Part shown: piece after piece, positions 8,851-20,652 of the stretch | Position numbering within the stretch: the first letter of the stretch is position 1 | Layout of the letters: each line of letters starts with the position of its first letter | Source of the DNA: Eremococcus coleocola DSM 15696 | GTDB lineage: Bacteria; Bacillota; Bacilli; Lactobacillales; Aerococcaceae | Direction: 5' to 3' | DNA length: 64,000 nucleotides | Assembly: GCF_000428865.1 (NCBI RefSeq) | Contig: NZ_AUAT01000006.1 | Coordinates: 35,584-99,583, forward strand | The notes under the pieces: generated by a model | Databases searched by the model: none | Seen by the model: the letters and a program-made list of their open reading frames with translations, nothing else | What the model was told of the DNA's origin: nothing | Program-made: the position numbers and the translations under genes

Positions 8851-9050
8851 CAAGAAAGCTTTGGGAGTAGTCAAAGTACAACCGACAAGTGTTTTGTGCA
8901 TCGAAATTGATTAAAGCACCCTTCTCAAACTTTCTGTGCATTGAGATGAACCAATGCACATCCCTCGAATTTTTTGTGCATTAAAATCAATCAAAGCACA
9001 ACCATCAAGAGTTTTGTCGGTTAGAACAGGACCAGTCACAAAAACCCTAG
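8851..9050. repeat. Five degenerate 40-bp tandem repeats
   Basis: Units start at 8851, 8891, 8931, 8971 and 9011, exactly 40 bp apart. The middle three share TTTTGTGCATT near their start and CAAAGCACAACC about 20 bp on, so each unit can also form a small TGTGC/GCACA hairpin. Outer units are more diverged. The array lies in the 378-bp gap between nth and the convergent oxidoreductase; 8774-8850 shows nothing recognisable. Confidence 0.8.
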
Positions 9051-9079
9051 TCCCCAGTTCAGTTTAATTTACATAAATT

Positions 9080-9110
9080 GGGAGCTAGACAAAGTCCGGC
9101 TCCCTTTTTT
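9080..9110 (+). terminator. Terminator after nth
   Basis: GGGAGC (9080) pairs with GCTCCC (ending 9104), followed by TTTTTTT. It would end the pdxK-like/nth transcript; A-rich flanks could also serve the convergent gene weakly. Confidence 0.7.
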
Positions 9111-9151
9111 TACTTTTTTTGTTCCTAATCCAACTAAGAAAAAGTTATCTT

Positions 9152-10177
9152 TTAAAATTCATCTATTTCTGGTAATTTTGCTGATTTTCTTAAGAGTTCC
9201 ATGGTTTGAGTCACTGCTAAAGAAGTTTGCTTCCAGTCTTCATAAACATAGGATAAATGTGTATCATCAGGATGGTTAATCACTTCAGCAAAATTAACCA
9301 ATTCGTCATACATTGGATTTTCTGGTGTATAAGCAATTAACGTTGCTTCCTGACCAGAAGCATCAATCAAGTCAACGCGATCAATCCGGGTAATTCCATG
9401 AATCACAATCGTTTCATCATCCACATAAATTTCAGAGGTCAATTGGGAATGGACTCCTTTAGAAAGAAAGATATTTACCATAAAATCAGCATATTTGAGG
9501 TGAATTGTCCCAAATAAATCGACCCCATTTTTACCTTTTTGGGCATTATAACGAACACTTTGAGGTAGACCAAATAAATCAATAGCTACATAAAGCGGGT
9601 ATACCCCTAGGTCCATCAAGGCCCCCCCGGCCATAGCAGGATTAAAAACATTGGGCCCTTTTTCGCCTTTTTCCATAGCCGCTAAGTATTGAACATAGCG
9701 TGAGGAATATTGACCAATATTAAAATTAGCCCCTAAAAAAGGTTGGCTGATTTCATCGAGCTTTCCTTTAACGAGTTCTTTTAGGCGGCGGTAGTTTCGA
9801 TTTTGATAGTGGACCGCTGCTTCAAAGAAAAAGACGCCATTACGATTAGCAGCCTCTTCGAGTTCATGCCATTGAGCAATTGAAGTCACGATTGGTTTTT
9901 CAACAATCACATGCTTGCCCGCTTTGACGGCACGTAAGGCCTGGCTAAAATGCATAGCATTGGGACTCGCAATATAGACTAGATCAACCTCTGGATCAAA
10001 TAAAATATTATTTAAAGCGTCCGTATAATAATCCGCTTGGTAAACTTGAGCAAAATCCTTTGCCGTATCGACCGACCGTGAATACACTGCCTTTAAGTGG
10101 TACAAATCAGTTAACTTACATGCTTTAATAAATTGTTCAGTAATCCAGGAAGTTCCAATTGTTGCTACATTTATCAT
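9152..10177 (-). CDS. Gfo/Idh/MocA family oxidoreductase
   Basis: A 341-residue NAD(P)-dependent oxidoreductase. The N-terminal Rossmann fold starts MINVATIGTSWITEQFI; the family dinucleotide/substrate motif EKP is present (AGKHVIVEKPIVT, about residues 88-100). The C-terminal domain contains GGALMDLGVYPLYVAIDLFG, which holds the conserved Asp and Tyr region. Substrates in this family are usually sugars, inositols or their derivatives; which one cannot be told. RBS AGGAGGGTAATCT precedes the ATG. It is a lone gene, divergent from the small gene at 10328. A second, frameshifted family member lies at 28366-29320. Confidence 0.88.
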   Translation of the reverse strand: MINVATIGTSWITEQFIKACKLTDLYHLKAVYSRSVDTAKDFAQVYQADYYTDALNNILFDPEVDLVYIASPNAMHFSQALRAVKAGKHVIVEKPIVTSIAQWHELEEAANRNGVFFFEAAVHYQNRNYRRLKELVKGKLDEISQPFLGANFNIGQYSSRYVQYLAAMEKGEKGPNVFNPAMAGGALMDLGVYPLYVAIDLFGLPQSVRYNAQKGKNGVDLFGTIHLKYADFMVNIFLSKGVHSQLTSEIYVDDETIVIHGITRIDRVDLIDASGQEATLIAYTPENPMYDELVNFAEVINHPDDTHLSYVYEDWKQTSLAVTQTMELLRKSAKLPEIDEF

Positions 10178-10295
10178 AGATTACCCTCCTGTTTAATCAT
10201 TTTCTTAAATTATATCACACTTATACTACTTGCGAGTAGAGGCTATCAAACACTTTTTAATCTTGAGCACACTAAAGCTTTGGCTTGACTAAATT

Positions 10296-10304
10296 TGCTA
10301 TAAT
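10296..10304 (+). promoter_or_regulatory. Extended -10 promoter upstream of the small gene and uvrC
   Basis: TGCTATAAT (TG at 10296, TATAAT 10299-10304) is an extended -10 element 24 bp before the ATG at 10328, with no good -35. It should drive the small gene and uvrC. Confidence 0.6.
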
Positions 10305-10327
10305 AGAAATATAAAAGGAGGGTTAAG

Positions 10328-10699
10328 ATGACAGCGTTAGATAAACTTCAAATCAAGGGCCAACTAGTCAAAAGTAAATTTATTCAAGCCAAAGACGCCC
10401 AATTACTTTATATCCAAGTACTTTCTAAGCAAAATGAAAAAATTAATGCCCTCTTAGCCAAACATGGACTGGAATTCCTAATGGACCATCAGGAGGGAGA
10501 CCCGGTCACTCTTTATGGTCACTATAATCAAAAACACCAATTTGTGGTTGAAAAATATCTATCGGCCCAAAAAGGGACAAGCTTATACGATCCGAAGCAA
10601 CCCAAACATTTAAAATATCCCCACCAAAAAAAATCTAACCTAAGGAGGACCTATGACTCATCCTCAAGACAAGCAAAATACCGATGTAAAAACGAATGA
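10328..10699 (+). CDS. Small protein of unknown function, overlapping uvrC
   Basis: A 123-residue protein I do not recognise. It begins MTALDKLQIKGQLVKSKFIQ; the strong RBS AAAAGGAGGG lies 6 bp before the ATG, and a promoter is visible upstream, so it is very likely a real gene. Residues 1-75 look like alternating beta strands with glycine turns (GDPVTLYGHYNQKHQFVVEKYL), which could fit an OB-like barrel, but this is a guess. The last ~35 residues are basic and their codons overlap the start of uvrC by 47 bp in another frame. The position suggests co-expression with UvrC, perhaps a nucleic-acid role. Confidence 0.7.
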   Translation: MTALDKLQIKGQLVKSKFIQAKDAQLLYIQVLSKQNEKINALLAKHGLEFLMDHQEGDPVTLYGHYNQKHQFVVEKYLSAQKGTSLYDPKQPKHLKYPHQKKSNLRRTYDSSSRQAKYRCKNE

Positions 10700-12485
10700 C
10701 ATTCGCCAACATATCGAACAAAAATTAGCTATTTTACCAAATGAACCTGGTTGTTACATTATGAAAGACAAAAATGGTCATATTATCTATGTGGGTAAGG
10801 CTAAAATCCTAAAAAATCGGGTCCGCTCATACTTCCGCGGCGCTCATGATACCAAGACAACCAAGTTAGTTTCTGAAATTTGTGACTTTGAGTTTATTGT
10901 AACCAATTCTAATAAAGAAGCCTTAATTTTGGAAATCAATTTAATCCAGAAATATAAACCCCAATATAATATTCGTCTTAAAGAGGGAACCATGTATCCC
11001 TACCTAAAGATCACCAAAGAAAAAGACCCCCAACTCATCATTACTAATACAGTAAAAAATGATGGCGGTACCTACTTTGGCCCCTTCCCGAATGTTTATG
11101 CAGCAACTCAGACCCAACAAGTTTTATATAAGGCTTATCCATTACGCCACTGTGGCCTCAATGAAAAACGCGCTTGCTTCTATTACCACCTCGGCCAATG
11201 TATTGGACCCTGCGACCACGAAGTCCCGCAAGAAGTCTATGACCGCCAAATTGATAAGATTAAACGATTTTTCAAAGGGGATGTCGCCGAAATTAAGACA
11301 GCTTTAAAGGAGAAAATGGAAACTGCCGCCGAAAAAATGGAATTTGAACAAGCCGCTGACTATCGCGACCAAATCCGCTATATTGAAACCACAGTCGAAC
11401 AACAAAACGTCATGAATAAAGACTATGACAATATGGATGTCTTCGCCTATGTCATGGACAAGTCCTGGTTATCTATTCAGGTCTTCATGTTACGTCAAGG
11501 ATCTATACTAAAACGCAAGGCAATTATCGAGCCTTCTTATGGTAATCCTGAGGAAGAAGTTACTTCCCTGATTGCCCGTTTCTATAAGGAACAAGCCCAA
11601 ATCCAACCCAAGGCCATTCTCGTTCCTTCGGATGTTGACCATGAACTCCTCCATGATTTCCTTGATCTGCCCGTTTCAACCCCACTTCGAGGTAAGAAAC
11701 ATTCTATCTTAGAGCTTTGCGAGAAAAATGCTAAGATCGCCCTCGATGAAAAATTCCGATTGGATGCTATGAGTCACAAGAAAACCGTCCAAGCCGTTCA
11801 AGAATTAGCAGATGCCCTTAATATTCCCCAAGCCGAACATATTGAATCCTTTGACCATTCGAATATTCAAGGAACCAATGCGGTCTCAGGTATGGTGGTC
11901 TACACCCATGGTAAGGAAGATCGGAAAAATTACCGCAAATATAAAATTAAAACTGTGGAGGGTGCCAATGAATTTGCTTCGACCCAAGAAGTTATCCGCC
12001 GCCGCTATAGCCGCTTACTTAAAGAAGAAAAGCCCCTACCTGATTTAATCCTTATGGACGGGGGCATTGTCCAAGTCCGCGCTGCTCGCGATGTGATTGA
12101 AAATGAATTAGGTCTAGCTATCCCGGTAGCTGGCATGGTCAAAAATGACCACCATAAAACCGCCGCCCTCTTAGATGGATATAGTGAAAAAATCATATAT
12201 TTAGATCCCCGAAGTCAGGCTTTCCGCCTCCTTCAAAGAGTCCAAGAAGAAGTCCACCGATATGCAATTTCTTACCACCGCAATGTCCGTTCTAAGAATA
12301 CCTTCGCTTCAATCTTAGAAGAAATCGATGGGGTTGGACCTAAGACCCGCAGCAAATTATTGAAGCACTTTAAATCCTTACAGAAAATTAAAATCGCAAG
12401 TTCCGAAGAAATTCAAGCCCTTGGAATTAATCAAAAAACAGCTATAGCTGTTTTAGAAGCTTTAAATAAAACAAGCAGAGATTAG
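10653..12485 (+). CDS. uvrC: Excinuclease ABC subunit C
   Basis: A 610-residue nucleotide-excision-repair endonuclease that makes both incisions next to a UvrB-bound lesion. The GIY-YIG domain is at the N-terminus (PGCYIMKDKNGHIIYVGKAK), followed by a cysteine cluster (LRHCGLNEKRAC, LGQCIGPC) that may bind Fe-S, a UVR domain (about 200-235, KMEFEQAADYRDQIRYIE), the RNase H-like 3' endonuclease domain (ESFDHSNIQGTNAVSGMVV, LILMDGGIVQV) and a tandem HhH at the end. RBS TAAGGAGGACCT precedes the ATG. It is the second gene of a two-gene operon; the stop codon sits inside the terminator stem. Confidence 0.97.
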   Translation: MTHPQDKQNTDVKTNDIRQHIEQKLAILPNEPGCYIMKDKNGHIIYVGKAKILKNRVRSYFRGAHDTKTTKLVSEICDFEFIVTNSNKEALILEINLIQKYKPQYNIRLKEGTMYPYLKITKEKDPQLIITNTVKNDGGTYFGPFPNVYAATQTQQVLYKAYPLRHCGLNEKRACFYYHLGQCIGPCDHEVPQEVYDRQIDKIKRFFKGDVAEIKTALKEKMETAAEKMEFEQAADYRDQIRYIETTVEQQNVMNKDYDNMDVFAYVMDKSWLSIQVFMLRQGSILKRKAIIEPSYGNPEEEVTSLIARFYKEQAQIQPKAILVPSDVDHELLHDFLDLPVSTPLRGKKHSILELCEKNAKIALDEKFRLDAMSHKKTVQAVQELADALNIPQAEHIESFDHSNIQGTNAVSGMVVYTHGKEDRKNYRKYKIKTVEGANEFASTQEVIRRRYSRLLKEEKPLPDLILMDGGIVQVRAARDVIENELGLAIPVAGMVKNDHHKTAALLDGYSEKIIYLDPRSQAFRLLQRVQEEVHRYAISYHRNVRSKNTFASILEEIDGVGPKTRSKLLKHFKSLQKIKIASSEEIQALGINQKTAIAVLEALNKTSRD

Positions 12486-12518
12486 GATATTAAATATCCT
12501 AATCTCTGCTTTATTTTT
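12474..12518. terminator. Terminator overlapping the uvrC stop codon
   Basis: AGCAGAGATTAGGATATT (from 12474) pairs perfectly with AATATCCTAATCTCTGCT (ending 12510), followed by TTATTTTTTA. The stop codon TAG lies in the left arm. It may also serve the convergent L,D-transpeptidase. Confidence 0.9.
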
Positions 12519-12552
12519 TATTTTAAATAATCACTAGATCTATTTTTTTAAC

Positions 12553-13932
12553 TTAGAAAACAATCACAGGGGTCCCGTAATCCACATAAGAATAGATTAA
12601 AGATACTTGGTCATATGGAGTGTTAATACAACCCAGTGAACCTGCATAGGTATGGACATCGCCACCAAAGGCTGATTGCCAAGAAGCGTCATGAATACCT
12701 TGGGCCTTATCATCAAAACGAATCCAGTAGGATACTGGGGTTGAATAATTCACATTGTAGAATTGATTGTACCCCACTAAATTCGTGTCAGTTAGCATTT
12801 CAATGACAGCATTGGCTCCTGGTACTGTTTCAGCCCCATCTTTACCTGAAACAATAGGGGTTTCTGTAATTAGGGTACCTTCATAGTATAGGTACATAGT
12901 TTGACTAGCTAAATCAACCTCAACATAAGTATCACCAATATCATCAGCTGCCCCTGCAATTCCTCCAGTAGAGTAAAAGACTGGCTCAGCTGGAACTGAC
13001 TTGCCCGCTTCTAAAGCTGAAGCAATGGCTTCTGTTTCGGCTTCAACATCAATTTCCCAACCTAAAATTCCTGGTTGGACTTCTACTTTACCAAAGTTAG
13101 TCGAATTAAATTCACGATATTTATTAAAGGTTGAATATTTTTCATTGAGCTCGGTTAAATAAGCAGCAATGGCTTCGCGGTCTAATTGAATTTCATCATC
13201 ATCCGATAAAGTCATCCATGATTCAATCTTCTTTTTGTCAGTTTCAACGGTGTCACCACCTAATTCAAAAGAAAATTCATTATTTGCAATTTTATCGATT
13301 TTAGTTAACTTATCTTGAAGTTTCTTATTATCTTCCACTGCGATTGGTTGATCATAAGCTTCTTCTAATTTAATGTCTGTTTCTTTAGTGGTTAAAGCTT
13401 GATCTAGAACTTCTTCCAGCTTTTCTGCTTGGATTTCAGTGCCAGCCTGTCCTTCTGTTGCGTAGTATCCTTTAGCTTCATCATAAGCCAATTCTGCTTG
13501 GATGGCAGGTTTGCGTTTGTTCCCCTTAAGCTCACTTTGATTTAAATCAGAGGCTAAATCAGCCACATCTAAATCAACTTCTTGACCTAAACTATCAGCA
13601 TACACCTTAGCCGTCAGCATTTCACTCATCCAATTAGCATGGTCTTGTTGCTTAAAGGCTTGCTTGATTGATTTATTTAAGTTGAAAGTTGGCTTTAAAT
13701 CAGCCAATTGAATTTTTTTAACTGTTTGGCCATCCTCGATTAATTTATATTCTTTAGCTAAGAGTTGTTTTTCAACTTTGTCGCTCGCTGCTTTGACTGT
13801 AAGGTTAGAAATATCAATCCCTGCATATTGAGAATTGAAATTAAAATGGTCTTGAAAGTAAAAGAAACCTCCACAATAGATTAACCCAAAAAGAACAAAA
13901 ACACCCATCACGAGCTTTAAGAACTTTTTCAT
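12553..13932 (-). CDS. L,D-transpeptidase (YkuD) with membrane anchor, paralogue 2
   Basis: A 459-residue paralogue of the enzyme at 5770-7185 with the same plan: N-terminal membrane helix (about residues 8-27), peptidoglycan-binding PG_binding_4-like domains (about 35-310) and a C-terminal YkuD domain. Catalytic His414 (GIHDASW) and Cys435 (GSLGCINTP) are present; as in paralogue 1, the His usually found before Gly-Cys is Leu. The middle is rich in Glu, Asp and Lys. It would cross-link peptidoglycan 3-3 outside the cell, giving beta-lactam-insensitive links. RBS AAGGAAGGG upstream of the ATG. Single gene between uvrC (convergent) and the gatCAB block. Confidence 0.9.
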   Translation of the reverse strand: MKKFLKLVMGVFVLFGLIYCGGFFYFQDHFNFNSQYAGIDISNLTVKAASDKVEKQLLAKEYKLIEDGQTVKKIQLADLKPTFNLNKSIKQAFKQQDHANWMSEMLTAKVYADSLGQEVDLDVADLASDLNQSELKGNKRKPAIQAELAYDEAKGYYATEGQAGTEIQAEKLEEVLDQALTTKETDIKLEEAYDQPIAVEDNKKLQDKLTKIDKIANNEFSFELGGDTVETDKKKIESWMTLSDDDEIQLDREAIAAYLTELNEKYSTFNKYREFNSTNFGKVEVQPGILGWEIDVEAETEAIASALEAGKSVPAEPVFYSTGGIAGAADDIGDTYVEVDLASQTMYLYYEGTLITETPIVSGKDGAETVPGANAVIEMLTDTNLVGYNQFYNVNYSTPVSYWIRFDDKAQGIHDASWQSAFGGDVHTYAGSLGCINTPYDQVSLIYSYVDYGTPVIVF

Positions 13933-14052
13933 CGCAGTAACCCTTCCTTTATAATTCGATAATAATCTTTAAAAAATATTAAGTATTTAAAAGATACCAT
14001 GAAAACTTAAAGGAATCAATGTTATCTAGCATATTTTTTATGAGAAAATAGT

Positions 14053-14092
14053 TAAAAAGTCAGATAAAGAAATACATTCTTTGTCCGACTTT
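14053..14092 (-). terminator. Terminator after gatB
   Basis: Read on the minus strand, AAAAGTCGGACAAAGAA pairs with TTTCTTTATCTGACTTTTT across a short loop, ending in T. It closes the pcrA-ligA-camS-gatCAB block just after the gatB stop at 14106. Confidence 0.8.
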
Positions 14093-14105
14093 TCTTCTTT
14101 TAAAC

Positions 14106-15536
14106 TTATAATTTCGCTAAGGTTTCTTCTAATAATTGATTAATTACTTGTGGATTGGCTTTTCCCTTAGAGGCTTTCATAATTTGACCGACAAAGAATC
14201 CAAGTGCCCGTCCTTTACCATTCTTATAATCTTCAACTGATTGAGGATTATTAGCAATGGCTTCATCAATCATTGGTTGCAATTTGGCTGGATCAGAAAT
14301 TTGGGCCATCCCTTGGGCTTCGACGACTTCCTCAGCATCACCACCTTCAGTCACTAAGATTTTAAAGAGTTTCTTAGCGATTTTAGATGAAATGGTTCCC
14401 TTATCAATTAATTGAATCATTTGACTCAAATTATGGGGCGTTAATTCAGTTTCATTCAAGGATACTTGCGCCTTATTTAAGTGGGCAGACACTTCGCCCA
14501 TCAACCAGTTAGAAGTTTGTTTAGGGTCAGCTCCTTCAGCTACCGTTTGATCAAAGAAATCTGACATTAACTTAGTTTGAGTTAAAACCATGGCATCATA
14601 TTCAGGTAATTCATATTTTTCAACATACCGCTGACGACGTTGGTCTGGCATCTCAGGTAATTCAGCTTTAACTTTTTCCACCCAATCACGGCTAATATGT
14701 ACCGGTGGAATATCTGGTTCGGGGAAGTAACGATAATCGGCCGCCCCTTCTTTGACCCGCATCAAGATTGTGTCGCCAGTTGCTTCATCATAACGTCGAG
14801 TTTCTTGTTGGATGATACCCCCAGCCCGTATAATATCCGCTTGACGGGCCTCTTCAAAGGCTAAACCTTTACGTACATAGTTAAAGGAGTTTAAGTTCTT
14901 CAGCTCTGTTTTAGTCCCAAATTTTTCTTGACCATAAGGGCGAATAGAGATATTGGCGTCACAACGAAGGGATCCTTCTTCCATCCGGACATCAGAAACA
15001 TCAGTGTATAAGATTTTTTCCCGTAAGGCTTCAAGGTAAGCATATGCTTCTTCCGGTGACCGCATATCCGCTTCCGATACGATTTCAATCAAGGGGGTTC
15101 CTTGACGGTTCAAGTCTACATAGGAGAAGCCATCGGTACCGTGGGTATTTTTACCTGCATCTTCTTCCAAGTGAACCCGTTCAATTCGGATTTTTTTCTT
15201 ATGACCATTGACTTCGATTTCAATCCACCCATTCGTCCCGATTGGAAAATCATTTTGGGAAATTTGATAAGCGGCTGGGTTATCAGGATAGAAGTAATTT
15301 TTCCGGTCAAAGCGCATAGTTTCTGCAATATGACAGTTTAAAGCTAAGGCTGCCCGCATCCCAAATTCAATGGCTGCCTTATTAAGAACAGGTAGCGCCC
15401 CTGGGTAGGCCCAGTCTTTTTCATTGGTATTTGAGTTAGGCTCAGCTCCAAAGTGAGCGGGAGAGCTAGAGAAAATCTTGGTTTCAGTTTTTAGTTCTAC
15501 ATGGACTTCAAGTCCAATGACAGTTTCAAAGTTCAT
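14106..15536 (-). CDS. gatB: Asp-tRNA(Asn)/Glu-tRNA(Gln) amidotransferase subunit B
   Basis: A 476-residue GatB, the subunit that binds misacylated tRNA and phosphorylates the acyl group before amidation. The start [20 protein letters not shown] is the family signature, and [11 protein letters not shown] and [15 protein letters not shown] are conserved active-site blocks. The C-terminal GatB/YqeY (tail) domain is present with [17 protein letters not shown] near the end. Its ATG overlaps the last base of the gatA stop codon (TAATG), so the genes are translationally coupled. Presence of GatCAB implies that Gln-tRNA and/or Asn-tRNA is made by the indirect route. Confidence 0.97.
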   Translation of the reverse strand: MNFETVIGLEVHVELKTETKIFSSSPAHFGAEPNSNTNEKDWAYPGALPVLNKAAIEFGMRAALALNCHIAETMRFDRKNYFYPDNPAAYQISQNDFPIGTNGWIEIEVNGHKKKIRIERVHLEEDAGKNTHGTDGFSYVDLNRQGTPLIEIVSEADMRSPEEAYAYLEALREKILYTDVSDVRMEEGSLRCDANISIRPYGQEKFGTKTELKNLNSFNYVRKGLAFEEARQADIIRAGGIIQQETRRYDEATGDTILMRVKEGAADYRYFPEPDIPPVHISRDWVEKVKAELPEMPDQRRQRYVEKYELPEYDAMVLTQTKLMSDFFDQTVAEGADPKQTSNWLMGEVSAHLNKAQVSLNETELTPHNLSQMIQLIDKGTISSKIAKKLFKILVTEGGDAEEVVEAQGMAQISDPAKLQPMIDEAIANNPQSVEDYKNGKGRALGFFVGQIMKASKGKANPQVINQLLEETLAKL

Positions 15537-17011
15537 TACTTGTCTCCCTTCACAAAATTAGGTTCTTGGCTTAAATAATCATGACCTTGTTCGAAAGCGT
15601 GAGCTACTTGGTATAAAGTAGCTTCATCTTGAGCTTTAGCCATTAATTGTAAGCCAATCGGTAGACCCGCTTGGTCTAAGCCCGCTGGAATTGAAATGGC
15701 AGGTAGACCGGTTAAGTTGGAATTGACCGTTAATAAGTCAGCTGTATACATTTCTACTGGGTCTTTAGTTTCTTTACCTCCAATTAAGAAGGCAGTAGAG
15801 GTAGTTGTTGGTCCCATAATTAAATCATATTGGTCGAAGACTGCTTGGAATTCTTGCTTGATGAGAGTCCGTACTTGGGCTGCCTTCTTGAAGTACAAGT
15901 CAAAGGCTCCAGCAGATAAAGAAAAGGTTCCTAAGATAATCCGACGTTTCACTTCATCACCGAATCCTTCTGACCGTGATTGCACGTAAACTTCTTCTAA
16001 AGTTTGAGCTGCTTCAGACCGATAACCATAACGGATACCATCATAACGTTGTAAGTTTGAAGATGCTTCAGAAGAAGCAATAATATAATACACATTAATC
16101 CCATAAACAGAATGCGGTAGGGAAACTTCTTCCACGGTTGCACCTTGGCTTTCAAAGAAGTCAGCGGCTTCTTGCATCCGTTGCCGGATTTCAGTATTAA
16201 TTGAATCTACTTTATATTCTTTAGGGAAAGCAATCTTCATTCCTTTAAGGTCTTGACCAATTTTGCTTGAAAAATCATATTGATCAGTTGGTAGTGAAGT
16301 CGAATCGCCTTCATCATGACCTGCAATCACTTCTAGTAGTAAGGCATTATCAGCCACGGTATGAGTTAATGGACCTACTTGGTCTAAGGAAGAACCGAAA
16401 GAGATAACCCCTAACCGAGAAACCGTGCCGTAGGTTGGTTTCATCCCAACTAAACCATTAAAGGCAGCTGGGTTACGGACAGACCCCCCCGTATCAGTAC
16501 CTAAAGCTCCTGGTACTTGTTGGCTAGCTACCACTGCAGCTGATCCACCAGAAGATCCCCCAGGTACTCGTTCTAAGTCCCAAGGATTATGGACGGGTCC
16601 GAAATAAGAAGTTTGGTTGGACCCACCCATGGCAAATTCATCCATATTGACCTTACCAATAATAATGGCACCGGCCGCTTTTAGTTTAGCAATCACCGTC
16701 GCATCATAAGTTGGCACAAAGTTTTCTAACATTTTTGAGGCCGCGGTGGTTCTTAAACCTTCCGTTAAAATATTGTCTTTAATTGCTAGAGGAATACCAT
16801 TTAAGACAGGAGCATCTGAACCATAGCCAATTTGATCGGCTTGTTCTGCTGCCGCTAAGGCTTGTTCTTTATTTAAAGTAATAAATGCATTAATGGCTTC
16901 ATCCTTTTGCTCGATATCGGCGTAAATAGCGGTCACCAAATCTTTAGAGCTATAATTACCTGCTGCTAAATCAGCTTTAATCCCGTGTAAGGTTTTTGAA
17001 AATTCTACCAT
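15536..17011 (-). CDS. gatA: Asp-tRNA(Asn)/Glu-tRNA(Gln) amidotransferase subunit A
   Basis: A ~491-residue amidase-signature enzyme that releases ammonia from glutamine for GatB. The Ser-cisSer-Lys catalytic core is seen as [14 protein letters not shown] (amidase signature) with the upstream Lys in [11 protein letters not shown] chose the ATG at 17011 ([10 protein letters not shown]), one base after the gatC stop and with GGGGAAG as RBS; a GTG at 17026 would add five residues but would overlap gatC. Middle gene of gatC-gatA-gatB. Confidence 0.96.
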   Translation of the reverse strand: MVEFSKTLHGIKADLAAGNYSSKDLVTAIYADIEQKDEAINAFITLNKEQALAAAEQADQIGYGSDAPVLNGIPLAIKDNILTEGLRTTAASKMLENFVPTYDATVIAKLKAAGAIIIGKVNMDEFAMGGSNQTSYFGPVHNPWDLERVPGGSSGGSAAVVASQQVPGALGTDTGGSVRNPAAFNGLVGMKPTYGTVSRLGVISFGSSLDQVGPLTHTVADNALLLEVIAGHDEGDSTSLPTDQYDFSSKIGQDLKGMKIAFPKEYKVDSINTEIRQRMQEAADFFESQGATVEEVSLPHSVYGINVYYIIASSEASSNLQRYDGIRYGYRSEAAQTLEEVYVQSRSEGFGDEVKRRIILGTFSLSAGAFDLYFKKAAQVRTLIKQEFQAVFDQYDLIMGPTTTSTAFLIGGKETKDPVEMYTADLLTVNSNLTGLPAISIPAGLDQAGLPIGLQLMAKAQDEATLYQVAHAFEQGHDYLSQEPNFVKGDK

Positions 17012-17012
17012 T

Positions 17013-17309
17013 CTATTCTTCCCCACTTTCTAAAATAGCTGGCACCTTGATAAAGCCATCTTGACTCTCCGGTGTATTGGCTAAGAAAGCTTCCCGTTTA
17101 CCAGATAACTTGGCTTGGTCGGGACGGTAAATATTTTCTAAGGCATTACCAAAGTAAGTTGGTTGAACGCCTTCGGTATCGACTTCTTGTAATTGTTGAA
17201 CCATGCTAACAATCTCTTGAATGTCAGCTTCAAAGGCTGCTGCACGATCAGCCGCAATATTAAGTTTAGCTAGTTTAGCTACCCGCTCAAAATTATCTAT
17301 TCCTAACAT
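17013..17309 (-). CDS. gatC: Asp-tRNA(Asn)/Glu-tRNA(Gln) amidotransferase subunit C
   Basis: A 98-residue GatC, the small belt subunit that stabilises the GatA-GatB complex. The start [19 protein letters not shown] is typical, as is the mid-region with [27 protein letters not shown] precedes the ATG. First of the gat genes, 18 bp after camS. Confidence 0.95.
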   Translation of the reverse strand: MLGIDNFERVAKLAKLNIAADRAAAFEADIQEIVSMVQQLQEVDTEGVQPTYFGNALENIYRPDQAKLSGKREAFLANTPESQDGFIKVPAILESGEE

Positions 17310-17327
17310 GTATTCGCTCCTCTTCTT

Positions 17328-18563
17328 TTAATTCAAAATTGTTACTTGGAACTGGTCTGAGTTAGCATTTCTCACCAGTAAGGCCTCTAAACCAGATACG
17401 GAAGATATCTTAATTTCAATGGGTACCCCTTCTGGCAAGCGACGACTCGCGACGTCATTCACGTATTGGCTGATAGCCGTAATTTCTGTTTCTTGGAAAA
17501 ATTGAGTAATAATTTCAATATTCAATTCAGCCAAGCCATTATCAATATACCAAGCATCTCCCGAAATTCCATTAAGATTAGGGAAGAAATTCTCAACATC
17601 GTTGGCAAAATCAGTGAAATAATTATATTGGTCATTTTGACTTTGATCATCTCTCACCGGTAATAAAACGCGATATTCATTATGTTCTGCCCAATCACTC
17701 ACATTGTTCCCTTCCCGGGAAATTCCATCCAGCAGATAAGTGCCCCCAATATTTTCAGAATCAGGCGTTGAGGCATAGATTCCGACTACAATCGGAACGG
17801 ACCGCAATTGTTCCGTATTTCTTAATCGGCCTACGATAATATTGGCGTACTGTTTACCGCGTTCCCGCATTTCACCCACAGAAATTTCTGTTTGATATTC
17901 GGTACCATCACTATCGGTATATTGGTAGAGTGAATTCATGGAAAGACCAATTACCACGCCACCTAAAGAAAAACCATCATCTGACTCAACCATAATATCT
18001 TTTTCCATAATCTGGTTAAGATAAATCGGTGGAATTTGTTCATCTACAACCGTTGCTTCGGTTGCTTGGGACTCTTGCGATTCATCTGACTCTTGACCTT
18101 CAGGTTGGTCCCCTGGTGCCGTTGATTCAGAAGAGGATTCAACATCTTTGATATCTTCTGCCGGTAGTTCAGGGTTTAGACCTTCACCATTAGTTTCAGA
18201 TTCCCGACTCAGCCATGCAGTCATTGTGTCCGCATCAATTAATTGTCCTTCTTGTAAATAATATTGATTAGTCGGAAAGACTGATTTAGAAATCCGCATT
18301 AAACCTGCTTCAAAAGCAGCCATATTACGTGCCCCTAAAAGGTTGGTATTGTCAGTATCAGAAATACCTAAATTATACTTACCATCCGTAATAACCGCCC
18401 GATAGTATTCATCTGAAATTTGATTATCCGTTGTTTGAACACTCACTTCGTTTGGCGCTAAAGAAGCTTCTCGATCTTCTTGATTACCTAAGTTGTTCAA
18501 ACACCCACTTAATACGACACTTAATAAACTAATTAAGGATAAGACCTTGAGTGATTTGCGCAT
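17328..18563 (-). CDS. camS: CamS family sex pheromone lipoprotein
   Basis: A ~411-residue secreted lipoprotein of the CamS family, known in enterococci because its signal peptide contains a pheromone octapeptide; the function of the mature protein is unknown. The start MRKSLKVLSLISLLSVVLSGCLNN (quoted here in part as SLLSVVLSGC) carries a clear lipobox. A Ser/Glu/Gln-rich linker (about residues 120-165) separates two regions of the CamS domain. I chose the ATG at 18563, which follows the ligA stop by four bases and has AGTGAG as RBS; an ATG at 18584 inside ligA lacks an RBS. The ligA-camS-gatC order is a Lactobacillales hallmark. Confidence 0.92.
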   Translation of the reverse strand: MRKSLKVLSLISLLSVVLSGCLNNLGNQEDREASLAPNEVSVQTTDNQISDEYYRAVITDGKYNLGISDTDNTNLLGARNMAAFEAGLMRISKSVFPTNQYYLQEGQLIDADTMTAWLSRESETNGEGLNPELPAEDIKDVESSSESTAPGDQPEGQESDESQESQATEATVVDEQIPPIYLNQIMEKDIMVESDDGFSLGGVVIGLSMNSLYQYTDSDGTEYQTEISVGEMRERGKQYANIIVGRLRNTEQLRSVPIVVGIYASTPDSENIGGTYLLDGISREGNNVSDWAEHNEYRVLLPVRDDQSQNDQYNYFTDFANDVENFFPNLNGISGDAWYIDNGLAELNIEIITQFFQETEITAISQYVNDVASRRLPEGVPIEIKISSVSGLEALLVRNANSDQFQVTILN

Positions 18564-18567
18564 TAGA

Positions 18568-20631
<2,064 letters not shown>

Positions 20632-20652
20632 TCAAACATCTGCCATCTTAGA

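Noticed and set aside
8851..9050. Regular 40-bp array as a CRISPR
   Set aside because: There are no identical repeats separated by unique spacers; whole units are diverged copies, and no cas genes are present.
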